DNA of 64,000 bases, from assembly GCA_951213105.1 (NCBI GenBank), contig OX578152.1:73995680-74059679 (forward strand), read 5' to 3'. Positions within the stretch are counted from its first letter, which is position 1. Each line of letters opens with the position of its first letter. Positions 12,123 through 21,790 of the stretch are shown here, piece by piece. The position numbers and the translations under genes were made by a program. Under the pieces are notes generated by a model, which ran no database searches, was not told where the DNA came from, and saw only the letters and a list, made by a program, of their open reading frames with translations. This DNA comes from Amaurobius ferox. Taxonomy: Eukaryota > Arthropoda > Arachnida > Araneae > Amaurobiidae.

Positions 12123-12569
12123 AACATATGATTTCTGCGAGCCACTTCACAAAAAACACAAGTTCTTTTAACCCGAATCATAGCAAAATCTAATCAGCAC
12201 CAGGCCACCCACAAGTGTAGTCACCCCCCACCTATAAAATTTTATGAAATTTGGTCAATTTGTTTTAGAGTTAGAATGGATATATACACACACACACAAA
12301 CACAAGCATCATGCTAAAAATAGTTTTTCGTATTATAGAGGTCCCAAAACGTGTAGAATCATCAAAAAATTACGTTCATATTCAAGTTTGCAATTTTTGA
12401 CATAATTCCAATACTTTCCTTATACATTACCATGTATTCTAGGGAAAATAAAAAGTGACCAACTGATATAAAAATTGGATGGAACATGAAACAGATGTCT
12501 GGAAATGACCTCCAATAATCGGTGACAGTGGTTTCCATCATAATGGGCATTTGATTCATCACCGAGTGT

Positions 12570-12838
12570 TGTTGTCAGACCCAGACCGTCCAACCTACCA
12601 AAAAGGTGTAAGGTAACTGTTTGGACTGCCGGGAAGTGCCACCCAATTTAGACCGGAACCCAGTGGGGGAGGCATCCACAGGACCGTACCCTCCTTCCCC
12701 TACCACCAGCCTCTCGGACCCACATGTTTAACGTGATCGTACTCCACATGTACACAGCGGCAGTTTTAGCAGTGGCGGGAAACGAACCCGGGGCAACCAA
12801 GTGCAATTCCCGCGAGCTAACCACTGGGCTACTGCACC
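12570..12838 (-). mobile_element. tRNA-derived SINE, full length, 15-bp TSD
   Basis: Flanking 15-bp perfect repeats TTCATCACCGAGTGT lie at 12555-12569 and 12839-12853. Read on the minus strand, the 5' head is tRNA-like: an A box in TAGCCCAGTGGTTAGCTCG and a B box in GGGTTCGTTTCCC. A unique body follows (complement of GTGGGGGAGGCATCCACAGG), then a 3' hairpin GGCCGTCC-like / GGACGGTC, and a short CAA tail. Pol III promoter plus LINE-type TSD marks it as a retroposed SINE. This copy lacks the GGACTTAC segment present in the copy at 45111. Confidence 0.9.
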
Positions 12839-12853
12839 TTCATCACCGAGTGT

Positions 12854-13666
12854 GTAAGAGATAAAGTAACTGAGAATGCAACATGGCGAAGGCATGACTG
12901 TCATCATGTGTCAACATCTAATCAATGGTGCTGGACAGCTACAATATAATAAAATATCTATGCAGGATAGAATGCAAAGTGTTTCACACACACAGCAAAG
13001 ACTGCCGATGGCCAATGGTTTGCCAGATTTCACCTTTGCATCGTTTTAAAAATATTTTTCCTCTTGATTTTTATGCAAATTCAGATATTTTTCATGCACA
13101 CGCCAGTTAATTTTTTTTTAAAGATACTTAAATTTGCATAAAATTTGACCGGTAAAGCTTTTCTATAAACTAAAGATGCATTTTTAAAATGTCAGAAGAG
13201 ATTTGGTGCCAAAAATTGTGACCGTACCAGATGAGAGAATGACCTTAAGTAATGTTTTATTTTGGAAAAAAAATTTCAATTTTATATATTTTCTATGTTT
13301 AACCAATTGTTGCAATGAGATAAAATTTGTAGAACTATATCTTTTCATACTGTTTTAGCGCGTGTCTTCATTATGGTGTACATCAGCCAAACTTCATAAT
13401 TATTTTTGTAAATTTCTTTACAAACAATCTCAAGATATTTTATTCTTAAGATTTACCATTGCAGATACTTTGTATATTAAAGAGAACAGAATTTTTTCTA
13501 GTGTGCTGAACCAGTAGTAGAACATTTACAGACTTAAGTTTAATAAATCATTAAAAAATAATCACAACACATATTGCTTATGAGCATCAATGCTCTCAAA
13601 TGTGCAAAAATTCACTACGTATTTAATTAATTTTCTGATATTTCTGGAGATTTACATGAGTGTATA
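12854..13666. other. Gene-free AT-rich stretch
   Basis: Nothing beyond short frames without domains. No repeat ends are recognised. Confidence 0.4.
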
Positions 13667-13668
13667 TA

Positions 13669-14321
13669 CAGGGTCTTTCAGAAAGGACTCCCTAACTTTG
13701 AAATGGCATAACTGCGAAACAGTGATAGACAGAAAGATGAAACAAGTGGTATGTTGGATAGACAGGTCTGGAATTTTAAATACACCAGTTTGCAAAACTA
13801 GTTACAAGATTGGCTAACAGAAGGCGCTGCAAGCACAGTGAGCTTTAAATAACTTATAAATGCTCAGAAGTACAGAACGCTCAGTCTCCATACTCCCCGG
13901 ATCTCAATCCATATGACTTCTTTCTTTGGGGCCATTTGAAGGACACTATTTACAGTAAGAATCCTCAAACGTTAGTTCATCTGTGAGGCATGTGCATCCA
14001 TTTCAGTAGAGATGTTGCAGAAGGTGGCTTCAAACTTCGCCCATCGCTTGCGTCATGTTACTGCTATACACGGTGGCCATATCAAATCCATGGTAATGTG
14101 ATTTGACCCCTGTTTACGAAAAACAATCTCACCCGCTATTTAAAGGACATTGCACTGAAACTGCAGCACCCTCTGTTAGCCAATCTTGTAAATTTTGCAA
14201 ACCTGTGTATTTAAAATTCCAGACCTGTCTATCCAACATACCACTTGTTTCATCTTTCTGTCTATCACTGTTTTGCAGTTATGTCATTTCAAAGTTAGGG
14301 AGTCCTTTCTGAGAGACCCTA
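13669..14321 (+). mobile_element. Tc1/mariner-like element with 180-bp TIRs
   Basis: The left end CAGGGTCTTTCAGAAAGGAC and the reverse complement of the right end, TAGGGTCTCTCAGAAAGGAC, start inverted repeats that align with only a few substitutions over about 180 bp (13669-13852 and 14141-14321). TA dinucleotides lie immediately outside both ends (13667-13668 and 14322-14323), the target duplication typical of Tc1/mariner. The middle holds the 3' end of a transposase gene. The element is internally deleted and cannot be autonomous. Confidence 0.88.
13876..14101 (+). pseudogene. Tc1/mariner-type transposase, C-terminal remnant
   Basis: Translation gives AQSPYSPDLNPYDFFLWGHL and then KDTIYSKNPQTL. 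SPDLNP...DFFLWG is the hallmark around the third catalytic acidic residue of IS630/Tc1/mariner transposases. A frameshift lies within about 13990-14020; after it the other frame reads HRLRHVTAIHGGHIKSMVM and stops at 14099-14101, a GGH...-type C-terminus seen in this group. One in-frame stop interrupts the first frame. The N-terminal DNA-binding and first catalytic regions are missing, so the protein is non-functional. The element ends lie directly outside. Confidence 0.8.
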
Positions 14322-14323
14322 TA

Positions 14324-15936
14324 GGAGCACTTCCTATGAGTGGAGACCCCTGCTCTAGATTATAAAGAGTTAAATTTAAACATTCATAAAGTATGTGATA
14401 AATTTGTTTTTCCGTTCCAGCTCTCTTTCAGACCTCTGCATGATTGTTGATTCAGTAGTGTTAGTCCAGTCAGCGCACATAAAATAAATGTGCTGACCTG
14501 AATGCGAGTAGCTGTTCCCTTCAAAAGTCGCGAGAATTCGAATCAGTGACAAGACGATAATAATAATGAATTTCTCTAAGTCTGTATAAAACAGGCATCG
14601 TTGATATAGAAAAATAAGCTTTTATTACAGTATGATGAGGAATATTAAAAGTTACGGAATAACATTCTGGTGAGGGCTAGAACTGTGCAACTAGAGCCCC
14701 AAAAGTGCGACCTGTCTTTACGAAAATTGTCTCGCCTCTCTCGAAAAAGCATGTCACCTTCATATATATCTTTTTGGCTTTATTACCGGACCACCCGGTA
14801 CCAAGCCTGTGGAATCTTTCTCATGCCCTGGATGTTAGAGACCACCCTGGCCTCCCCATCCAGGATTACCGCTTCCCTGCATTGATGGCGGTTGGAAAGG
14901 ATGCATTTCTTGGAAATCAGCCTCTGATGACAGAGTTTTATCGTTCTATTTTCCAAAACTGCAGCACATGTGGCCCCAGGGTGTATGACCCCCGAAGACG
15001 TTAGGCAATGGTTCGAAAAATAAGCTCGAGGTATACTGTATTCCTTACAAAGTAATTCTAGCAAAATAAATCCCATGAAGAATGGCAACTTTTGTAATTG
15101 AACCATTTATAACCTTAAGCTTAATCATGTTGGTTCATCATAGTTCTTCAAAAATTATTTTCATGGCATCAGAGGAATTGTATTTTCTGGAGGAAAACTG
15201 CCATTTTTATACTAGCCAAATAATCCGAAATTTCTTTTCCTAAAAAACTGTGCAAATCATTTTAGATTCTGTTCATGTATGAGAACCATTGTTTGGATAC
15301 AATCGGAAACTAACTGTACTCGTAGCCTTTAGGGAATATCAAAACCAATGCAAATGATGACATTTTTAATTGATATTTCGAAAAAAAAAAAATGGAGGAC
15401 AAAAAATTTTTAAGGGCATTTTTTATATGCACTTTTCTAATTAATTCACAAGATGGCAATATTGAGTTGCAAATTACGACGTGGTACTATTGCTTAGTGC
15501 AAATCCTAAACATAATTTAAAAAAACATCCGATGATATTCTGCCTTACAAATACGATATAATGGAATATTAAACTGCAATATTAAAAAGCTATTGAGATG
15601 TATAGCGATTTATAGTGAATGGATATCCACTACTGGCTCATACCCTATTTCTTTTTAAAGAAATTAAATATCGTTAGAATTAAAAATAATAATAATAATA
15701 CGAATACTACAACTTGAATTTGCACATATTTTCAATCACGATCAATCTGCTATTGTAATTATACCCGAATTGCAAGCTTCATCTGCACAGAAATAAACTA
15801 ATTAGTCAGAGGATTATAAACAAGGACTACAAACTGTATATAAAGGGGATTATATGCAGGACATCATATAAGATATCTTAAATCAGAAACATGTTAGATA
15901 ATTCATGAACAAGTACTTAAAATTTAAAAGCCGGAA
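14324..15936. other. No recognised gene; probable ZNRF-like intron
   Basis: The stretch contains an ATA/AAT-rich segment and a short AAT microsatellite near 15685. At 14780-15004 overlapping frames on both strands are slightly GC-richer and read, for example, KDAFLGNQPLMTEFYRSIF on the plus strand. I cannot assign this to a family; it may be an old insertion fragment. The sequence lies directly downstream of the splice donor at 15937-15942 on the minus strand. Confidence 0.4.
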
Positions 15937-15942
15937 ACTTAC
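15937..15942 (-). promoter_or_regulatory. Splice donor of the ZNRF-like exon
   Basis: On the minus strand the exon ends TTTCACG and is followed by GTAAGT, a perfect donor. Splicing leaves phase 1: the trailing G begins the next codon. That fits a glycine leading into the zinc-finger start (GFKCP in vertebrate ZNRF1/2). The unspliced frame runs only 8 more codons. Confidence 0.75.
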
Positions 15943-16288
15943 CGTGAAAGGAAACCAACTGCACAGGTAACGAATGGGCGGCATACACACGACTAATGGG
16001 TATTTCAACTGGAACACTCCTATCCGATTCAGGGGAGCCCGAAATTTCAAAAGCACCGTGGTGCGGAGATATACTAATAGGTTGTCCAGAGTGTCCGTTC
16101 AAAACATTCGATAAACTGCGAGCTCTTTGCCTAGAATCAGAGCTACTGCTGGAACTACTGCCGCCGTCTCTTTGACGTAGACTTAAAACCCCGAGACCAC
16201 TAGTTCCCGAGGAACTAGCCATTTGGGATCCACTGGAACCAGCCTGATCTCGTGTATTGTTGTTGTTCGTACTCTGTCTTGCACCCAT
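15943..16288 (-). CDS. ZNRF1/2-like E3 ubiquitin ligase, first coding exon (partial)
   Basis: The exon encodes 115 residues plus one base, starting MGARQS and ending VQLVSFHG-like at the splice site. Visible features are an MGxxxS start (glycine 2 fits N-myristoylation, as in ZNRF1/2, which start MGGKQS or MGAKQS), a long serine-rich disordered stretch around residues 25-55, a conserved RARSLSNV block near residue 55 (ZNRF1/2 have RSRS-V/L), and a VYAAHSLPVQL block just before the splice, matching the SLADALPLHI/SLPAHL region preceding the zinc finger. ZNRF proteins continue with a C2H2-like zinc finger and a RING-H2 domain; neither is in this window, so those exons must lie beyond position 1 or be unrecognised. 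ZNRF proteins are membrane-associated RING ligases acting at endosomes and lysosomes. No symbol is given because paralogue identity cannot be decided. Confidence 0.72.
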
Positions 16289-16960
16289 TTTGATAAAAGC
16301 TTTTTAAAACCGAAACAAGGCTGTTCCACTGCATGAAAAAACACATGGAAGACACGGTATTTTTGGATACTCCGCCAATCTTGTCAACATTCGCAAAATA
16401 AATTTTTTTCGATGAAAAAGCACATAACGCAGTTTAAAGGAATGGAACTGTCAACTTTCACCAAAATATAATCATGTAAACAGTACTCTGAGATACCACA
16501 AACTTGACTCGAAATTTCTACGAAACTACTACAAGTTGAGCAACTTCTGAACTACTTGGTATCTTGCAAACACAGCACAGATTACAAAAGGAAACTGACA
16601 CTAGAGGGCGTTAAAAGTTTTTGAAAAGGTATAAAAATAAAAATAAAACATGCTATGTCTAAATCAACGCAAATCTAAAAAAAGTTTATGAATTTAACAG
16701 AAACTGCATGAATATTACAACGTTGATATAGTGTGAACACTCTAGCAGACGATCTTGGTGATCTGAGCATCAAAGTGGAACATATTTCCTTTTCCCCTTC
16801 AATCTCGTCCTGCTGGAAATTGCACTCTGATTGGGTTATAGAGGACAAGCGTAAAACAACCTGCGCAGTAGAATGCGCAGAACCGTAAGAGCAAAACGGC
16901 ATTATTTTTACCATAGCGTGTAATAGTAAACTGGCCATGATGGTAACCTCGAAATTTATC
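16289..16960 (-). promoter_or_regulatory. 5' UTR and probable promoter of the ZNRF-like gene
   Basis: On the minus strand a perfect NF-Y-type CCAATCAG lies at 16828-16835, and two GCGCA half-sites (CTGCGCAGTAGAATGCGCAG on plus, about 16861-16880) resemble an NRF-1 arrangement. Both are typical of housekeeping promoters about 0.5 kb upstream of the ATG. A short minus frame at 16675-16938 overlaps and may be an upstream frame rather than a gene. The transcription start cannot be placed; a divergent plus-strand transcript is possible. Confidence 0.4.
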
Positions 16961-17520
16961 TTTGGGATGAAAATAAGTTATTTAGAATGCTTGAATAACA
17001 ATATATATTTAAAGATTTAATTTGCTACTCATTTTTACCGTAGTCACTAACTAGCGTTCTAAAGATGTATACATTTACTAGCAAATTCTGCAATGTATAT
17101 GCGAGCTAGAAAAGAAAGGTACAGAACGATTTTTCTTTAAAAAAAAACTCATGTATATATTTTACTGGAAATGGATATACTCTGCTCAAGCATGGAATGA
17201 CGAGGCTTATCGGATGATACAAGAAAAATGATAAAAACTGCAAAAATTACCAAAACAATTTATTTTATATAGTAAAACATACATACCTGTTACGGTTATC
17301 AAATGATTAAAAAATATCAAATATTCTGGAGGTATCCTATCTCCACTATTTACTAACACCCTTTCTGATGACGTAGCCGATTTGGTTTATGATCCCTGTG
17401 CGACCTGATATTCACGATGGTGACGTGGGTCCACCTATGGGACAAGGGCCTCTTTGGTGACCTCCTATAACAGGCCGCTTTCATGCTCCGCTCCTGACCA
17501 GTGCCTCATGGTGATTTTAT

Positions 17521-19316
17521 TTGTCAGTACATGCTTGTGCTGCCTATCGTGCGCTCAACATGGCTGAGGATGAGAGGACCGTAAGTGCGGATGGAAAGTG
17601 TGTTAGGAAAGTTAAAAGCAAAAAGATCAAGAGTGCTATCAAGAAGAAGCCATATGTCCCGGGGACATACTTCCAAGCTGACATTGGACCAAGTGATATG
17701 GACGTTCAAGCAGCCGGAACTTCAAGCAAGCTGGTGCAACAGGAAACCCGCTACGAGACTGCAGCGACCTTTGAAAATGAATATCTAAAGACTCTGGATA
17801 TCCCCAAATATGTAATTCCTCGAGACTCTGTCACCTGGAAGATAGTAACCCATTTCATCTGTTATAACTACGTCATTGCCAGACTTGAAGAGGAACTCGA
17901 GGACGAGGACATTGAATGGAGCCAAACCAAGATATTACAGAACATCATCACAGGTAGTATTCTTGATGCTTCTGCGCTGCTGCAAAACCCTAACCCCCAT
18001 ACGTTAGTTAATCGCGATACATATAATTTCATAAACGATATGGTAAAAAACTGGATAAAAACCTCCGATGATGACTTGTATATAATTTTTAAAGACGAGA
18101 TGTACAAGAAAATTGAGGGTTATGTTACCCCTAGTAATTGGAAGAAGCCAAAACTTTCGGCCCAGCCGGAGCCAGAACCTGAGACTCAAAATAAATTTTC
18201 AGAACTTGAGAGTGAGGTGAGGAAGCCACTATGGCTATTGAGCCCCCCCCCCCCCCCTAAGAATAGAGTCTCCTCCTTCTATGTGACTCCTCAAGTGATT
18301 GGGGAGCCCTCATAGAGGAGCTTAATAGTATGCTAGAGAATAAAATACAGGGCCTTCTTATGGGTAGGATGATCCGAATCACTCCTGGGTCCGTTGAGGA
18401 CTTCAGGAGTGTGCAGGCCCACCTGACTCTTAAGAAGATCCCCTTCAATGCCATCAATTTGAAACAGGAAAGACCTAAAACAATAGTTATTAAAGGACTG
18501 CCGTCCAATACCAATAGTGAAAATGTAAAAACAGCCCTTGCTAGTGAAGGATTCAAAGTTATCAGAGTTGCTCAATTTAGAAATAGGAAAGATAGAAACC
18601 CCTCCCCATTTTTATGGTAAGCCTCGAGCCTACAGAAGACTGGGCGAGGATCCATGAGATAAAAGTATACTCTACATGCAGGTTAAAATTGAAACATTTA
18701 AAATGTGTGTGGCTTCAAAATGTGTTATAATTGCCAACTTTTCAACCATCACAGTGATCAATGTACCCTCCCCCCTCGCTGTTTAAAGTGTGGCGAAGGC
18801 CACCCCAGTAGGGAATGTGAGAAATTGAGAGAGTTACCTGCAAAATGTTGCAACTGCGGCGTAGATTACCCCGCCAATTTTAGGCATTGCCCCCCAAGCC
18901 CCTGGAACCGTAAAAAGTTCCAGGCTGCTAAGAAAACCCTTCCAAATTCTAAATTGACCCCCCCCCCCCCCCAAAACCTTGGTGAGGAAAACTTTCCCCT
19001 CTCCCTTCTAAAAGCATCCCCCTGTTCAGGAAGTGCAGACAAGTGCTGAGACGGTCTCAGGAAAGACCGGAGAGCACTCTGCCCGGTCACGACCTGACAC
19101 AGGAATTACCCCCCCCCCCCCCAGACCTCGAACGCATTTCTTGACTTCCTTAAATTTTTTAAGGAGGTAGAAAAACGCTTCGATCTGAGTAACCTGCAGG
19201 ACTTATTAAACAACATCCTTAAAATCATAACCTTTGAAGATGATCCCATGGCAAATCTTTTTTGCATCATTAAGATGGTCGCAGATATTAAAAAACCCCA
19301 GCCCCCCCAGAATTAG
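17521..19316 (+). pseudogene. Gag-like ORF1 nucleic-acid-binding protein, frameshifted
   Basis: ORF1 proteins of Jockey-clade LINEs bind element RNA and form the RNP. Here the N-terminal frame (17521-18315; an alternative start MAEDERTV lies at 17560 with a good context) carries a basic stretch VKSKKIKSAIKKK and an acidic, helical middle. The next part (18330-18620) has the pre-C2HC domain: ITPGSVEDFRSVQAHLTLKK, then KTIVIKGLPSNTNSENV. The third part (18705-19049) has zinc knuckles CYNCQLFNHHSDQC and CLKCGEGHPSREC and a CCNC...HC third knuckle. A C-terminal helical stretch follows, FLDFLKFFKEVEKRFDLSNL, with a stop at 19314-19316. The reading frame alternates between two frames five times (near 18290, 18612, 18690, 18958-18972 and 19109-19122); two changes sit on C homopolymers. 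I saw no nonsense codons in the intact frames, so the copy is young or partly damaged by indel errors. Confidence 0.8.
18243..18257 (+). repeat. 15-C homopolymer in ORF1
   Basis: A run of 15 C encodes prolines in the LINE ORF1; the frame changes within about 40 bp downstream. Similar C runs lie at 18958-18972 (15 C) and 19109-19122 (14 C) in the same gene. Confidence 0.95.
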
Positions 19317-19545
19317 TGTATTCAGGGCCAGCAGCAAGTTGAACGTGCATCTTCTTCAGCACGTGCCACCGCCACGGATTTCCACAAGTGCCATCACCAA
19401 GTCCCTTTTCAGGACCCAACTGACGCCCCGCCCATCTGGGGTGATCTTATGGACAGACCCACGACAACTCAGCTAATGTCACAGACTCAGCACAAGTAAA
19501 GAGGAAATCGAGGACGAGAAAAGAGAAAAAGGAAAGGAAGAGAAG

Positions 19546-19590
19546 AAGTCATGAGGCACCTGACCCTGGGCGTCAGATGCCTCATGACTT
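19546..19590 (+). other. Stem-loop at the 3' end of the LINE fragment
   Basis: AAGTCATGAGGCA (19546-19558) pairs with TGCCTCATGACTT (19578-19590), and CTGAC (19560-19564) with GTCAG (19572-19576). This gives an 18-pair stem with one mismatch and a 7-nt loop CCTGGGC. It sits at the end of the element's GC-rich segment. Some LINE reverse transcriptases recognise a 3' UTR hairpin, so it may be the template-recognition structure (inference). Confidence 0.75.
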
Positions 19591-19599
19591 TTCGATACA

Positions 19600-20625
19600 A
19601 CGGTAGGTAGGACATAAACCGAATACTTTACATCATCAAAATGTAAAGCTTATGAGCGATATTACGATATAGTATACGTAGAGAATATTGGCTATTTTTT
19701 AATAATTTGAAGTTCATAACAGGTATGCATGCTTTTTAATGTGCTTATGGCAATAGCTGCCTGTCTAAAACACAGACCACACGACTCACCCTAAGGTACC
19801 GAGTAGCAAAGTGTATGGCCGGTAGCTGCTTGTCAAAATTGCCTAATTTCTGTCAGTAAACCGTATTTTTTTATGTAAACATTGAATTGCTACCGGACTG
19901 CATTTTCTGTCCAAAAATTGTTTACTTTACATTTTATTATGCCGAGATTCCATTTATTTATTGTTCAGAGCTTTTTCTTAGTTACAAACATTATTTTTGT
20001 TTATTTGTATGAGATTTTAATAGTTTTTGCGAAAATTTTGAAAATAAAGCAAAGCATATTTTACACTATTTTATTTAGGTTTATTTCTCTGTTTGGGTCA
20101 AATCTTGAAATCAATTTTTGACCTACTCCTACTTCTACCAAATTTTCTTGAAAATTTACACACATACATATTTCCGGCCACTCAATTTGTTGCTCATGCC
20201 TTTGGGCGAGTCGAGTGGTCTGGGTTTTCGACACATACATACTTGCGATGACAATACAACATTCCATGAAATTTGAAGTGATCTCTACCCGGATTTTGCC
20301 CCTTCCCCTGGAATCATGCCCCGAATGGCTCGTAAGAATCCCATTGTTGTAAGAGTTTTAAAAAGTTTTCCTTTATATATAATAGTTTAAAAGTCCATTG
20401 AGAGAAAAGTGAAAAGCTGCAACTCGAAAAACCTAATTTTCTAAAAAACCCACAAAATAAAAGTATAAAACAGCAAATCTTCAATCAAATGGAAAAAATA
20501 CAAATTACGAGTAATCAAGTTAAAGAAAATCAACAAATTTCAATGGTATAGAAACGATAATAGAAAAACATAAAAAATCAAGCACTATTGCTATACACAT
20601 GGACAAGAGCTAGGCCTTAAAAAAT
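19600..20625. other. Gene-free AT-rich stretch
   Basis: Low-complexity frames at 19882-20121 (+) and 20061-20267 (-) are without domains. No repeat ends are seen. Confidence 0.4.
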
Positions 20626-20629
20626 GGAA

Positions 20630-21790
20630 TTGTTCACTTCGTCAAAACTCTTCTTCGGGTCCAAGTATTTTGACGAAGCAAACACAAAATATATATGTTT
20701 ATGAGGAAATAGATAAATTATATATATAAACTATTTCTACTTGGACAACGTACATAAAGAAGGAAAAATAAAAGAAACATGAATACCTGGAAACAACACT
20801 GCATATGCCCGGACCAATCGAACCCTGAATGAAGAAACCAGTGTTGCCATTCGCAAAGGAAAAAGAAATGATCTACTGTTGCCATTCCTAAGAAATGAAA
20901 AACAGTAATGCGAAAAGATAAGAAAAAGTAATAATATACAAAAAGAGCTACGAAAAAGTGGGGCTAATAATAGAAAGGCTTATGTTTAAGTGGATGTAAC
21001 AATAAAAGTATTAATACAAGAGAAAGGTGATGTCTGGCTAATATAAGATACTATGAATAGAATTCATGAAAATCCATTCAATCTAAACTTTTTAACTATA
21101 CCATTTACTAAATAAGAGGGATATTTATATAAATTGCTGGTAATTTTGAGATTATTTATATGCATAGCATGAAATTTTTTATCGGATAATCTATAAATTC
21201 TAAAAAGCTGATTAAGTATAATATTTCTAAACAACTGCAGGAATTAAATGGTAAGATTTTATTAATGTTAAAATTAAAAAAGTCTTTTTTATCATGTAAA
21301 TTAGTAACAATTCTATTAGAAGGATCAATAAAATATTTAAATCCAAAAAATTAATATTATTACTAATAGTAGCTTCATTAGGAGTTAATTCCAAATTGTC
21401 TGGATAGAATCTATATTTATCAGATCATTTTCAGTATGTACTAAGCAAATCAGATCATCAACATATCTGTAAAATGTATAATCTGTTGAAATAAAAGACT
21501 TTTCCTAATGATAAAGGTGTAAATTAGCTAACATACACTGCAGCCACCCTGTGGAACTCCTGAGACTTATATTAGAAGTATAATTTATTTCCTTGAAAAA
21601 TATAATTATTGAAAATAACAAAGTGGAGAAGTTTAGGGAAAGTTATAAAATTTATTTGAGTTGATAGATTAGTAATATAAGCATTATATAGATCAGAGAT
21701 TTTAGGATCAGAAATCTAGAGGTTTTGAGGAATTTTTCTTCTATCAAAATAAAAACAAATTTTTACTATTTTCTATTTCAATATTTTAGC
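20630..21790 (-). pseudogene. Penelope-like element remnant with reverse transcriptase
   Basis: On the minus strand, fragments in differing frames read NNYIFQGNKLYF, then GVPQGGCSVC (about 21541-21562), then FYRYVDDLICLVHTENDL with the catalytic YVDD at 21454-21465. The order NNYxxFxGxxYxQ - GxPQG - RYVDD is that of Penelope-like reverse transcriptases. Stops and frameshifts interrupt it. Downstream at 20637-20678 (minus orientation) is an 11-bp inverted repeat CTTCGTCAAAA / TTTTGACGAAG around a GACCCGAAGAAGAG-like loop, which may belong to the element's 3' end. The GIY-YIG endonuclease could not be recognised. A LINE or other reverse transcriptase is a less likely alternative. Confidence 0.5.

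Larger units (their letters stand above)
10209..12452 (+). mobile_element. Family B repeat (copy B6), interrupted by a DNA transposon
   Basis: The 5' part (10209-10712) starts with a diverged TCTTGTGGGCAGCACATGA and carries the AATCTAATCAGCAC segments typical of family B. The 3' part (12125-12452) has the CA microsatellite, the block ending in GTAGAATCATC, and the terminal hairpin around CTTTCC...TACATTACCATGTA...GGGAAAA. Removing 10713-12124 rejoins GTGGATA to CATATGATTTCTGCG, which matches the uninterrupted copies at 29.4-31.1 kb (GTGGATACATGA...). No coding capacity. Confidence 0.8.
17370..19592 (+). mobile_element. Jockey-type non-LTR retrotransposon fragment (ORF1 half)
   Basis: The segment is GC-richer than its surroundings. 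It contains a leader (17370-17520), a gag-like ORF1 (17521-19316) and a trailing region that ends in a stem-loop (19546-19590). No reverse transcriptase ORF2 follows. The edges are approximate because no target-site duplication could be recognised. It may be a 3'-deleted copy or an ORF1-only non-autonomous derivative. Confidence 0.65.

Noticed and set aside
14705..15004. 99-codon plus-strand exon (KDAFLGNQPLMTEFYRSIF)
   Set aside because: GC-richer and protein-like in places but I could not match it to a family or find convincing splice sites; mentioned only as a possible fragment.
16675..16938. 87-codon minus-strand gene
   Set aside because: No domain; it overlaps the likely promoter with CCAAT and GCGCA sites. 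Probably non-coding.
17521..18315. Host gene with an intact 264-residue product
   Set aside because: Downstream frames add the pre-C2HC domain and zinc knuckles, so it is the N-terminal part of a LINE ORF1, not a host gene.
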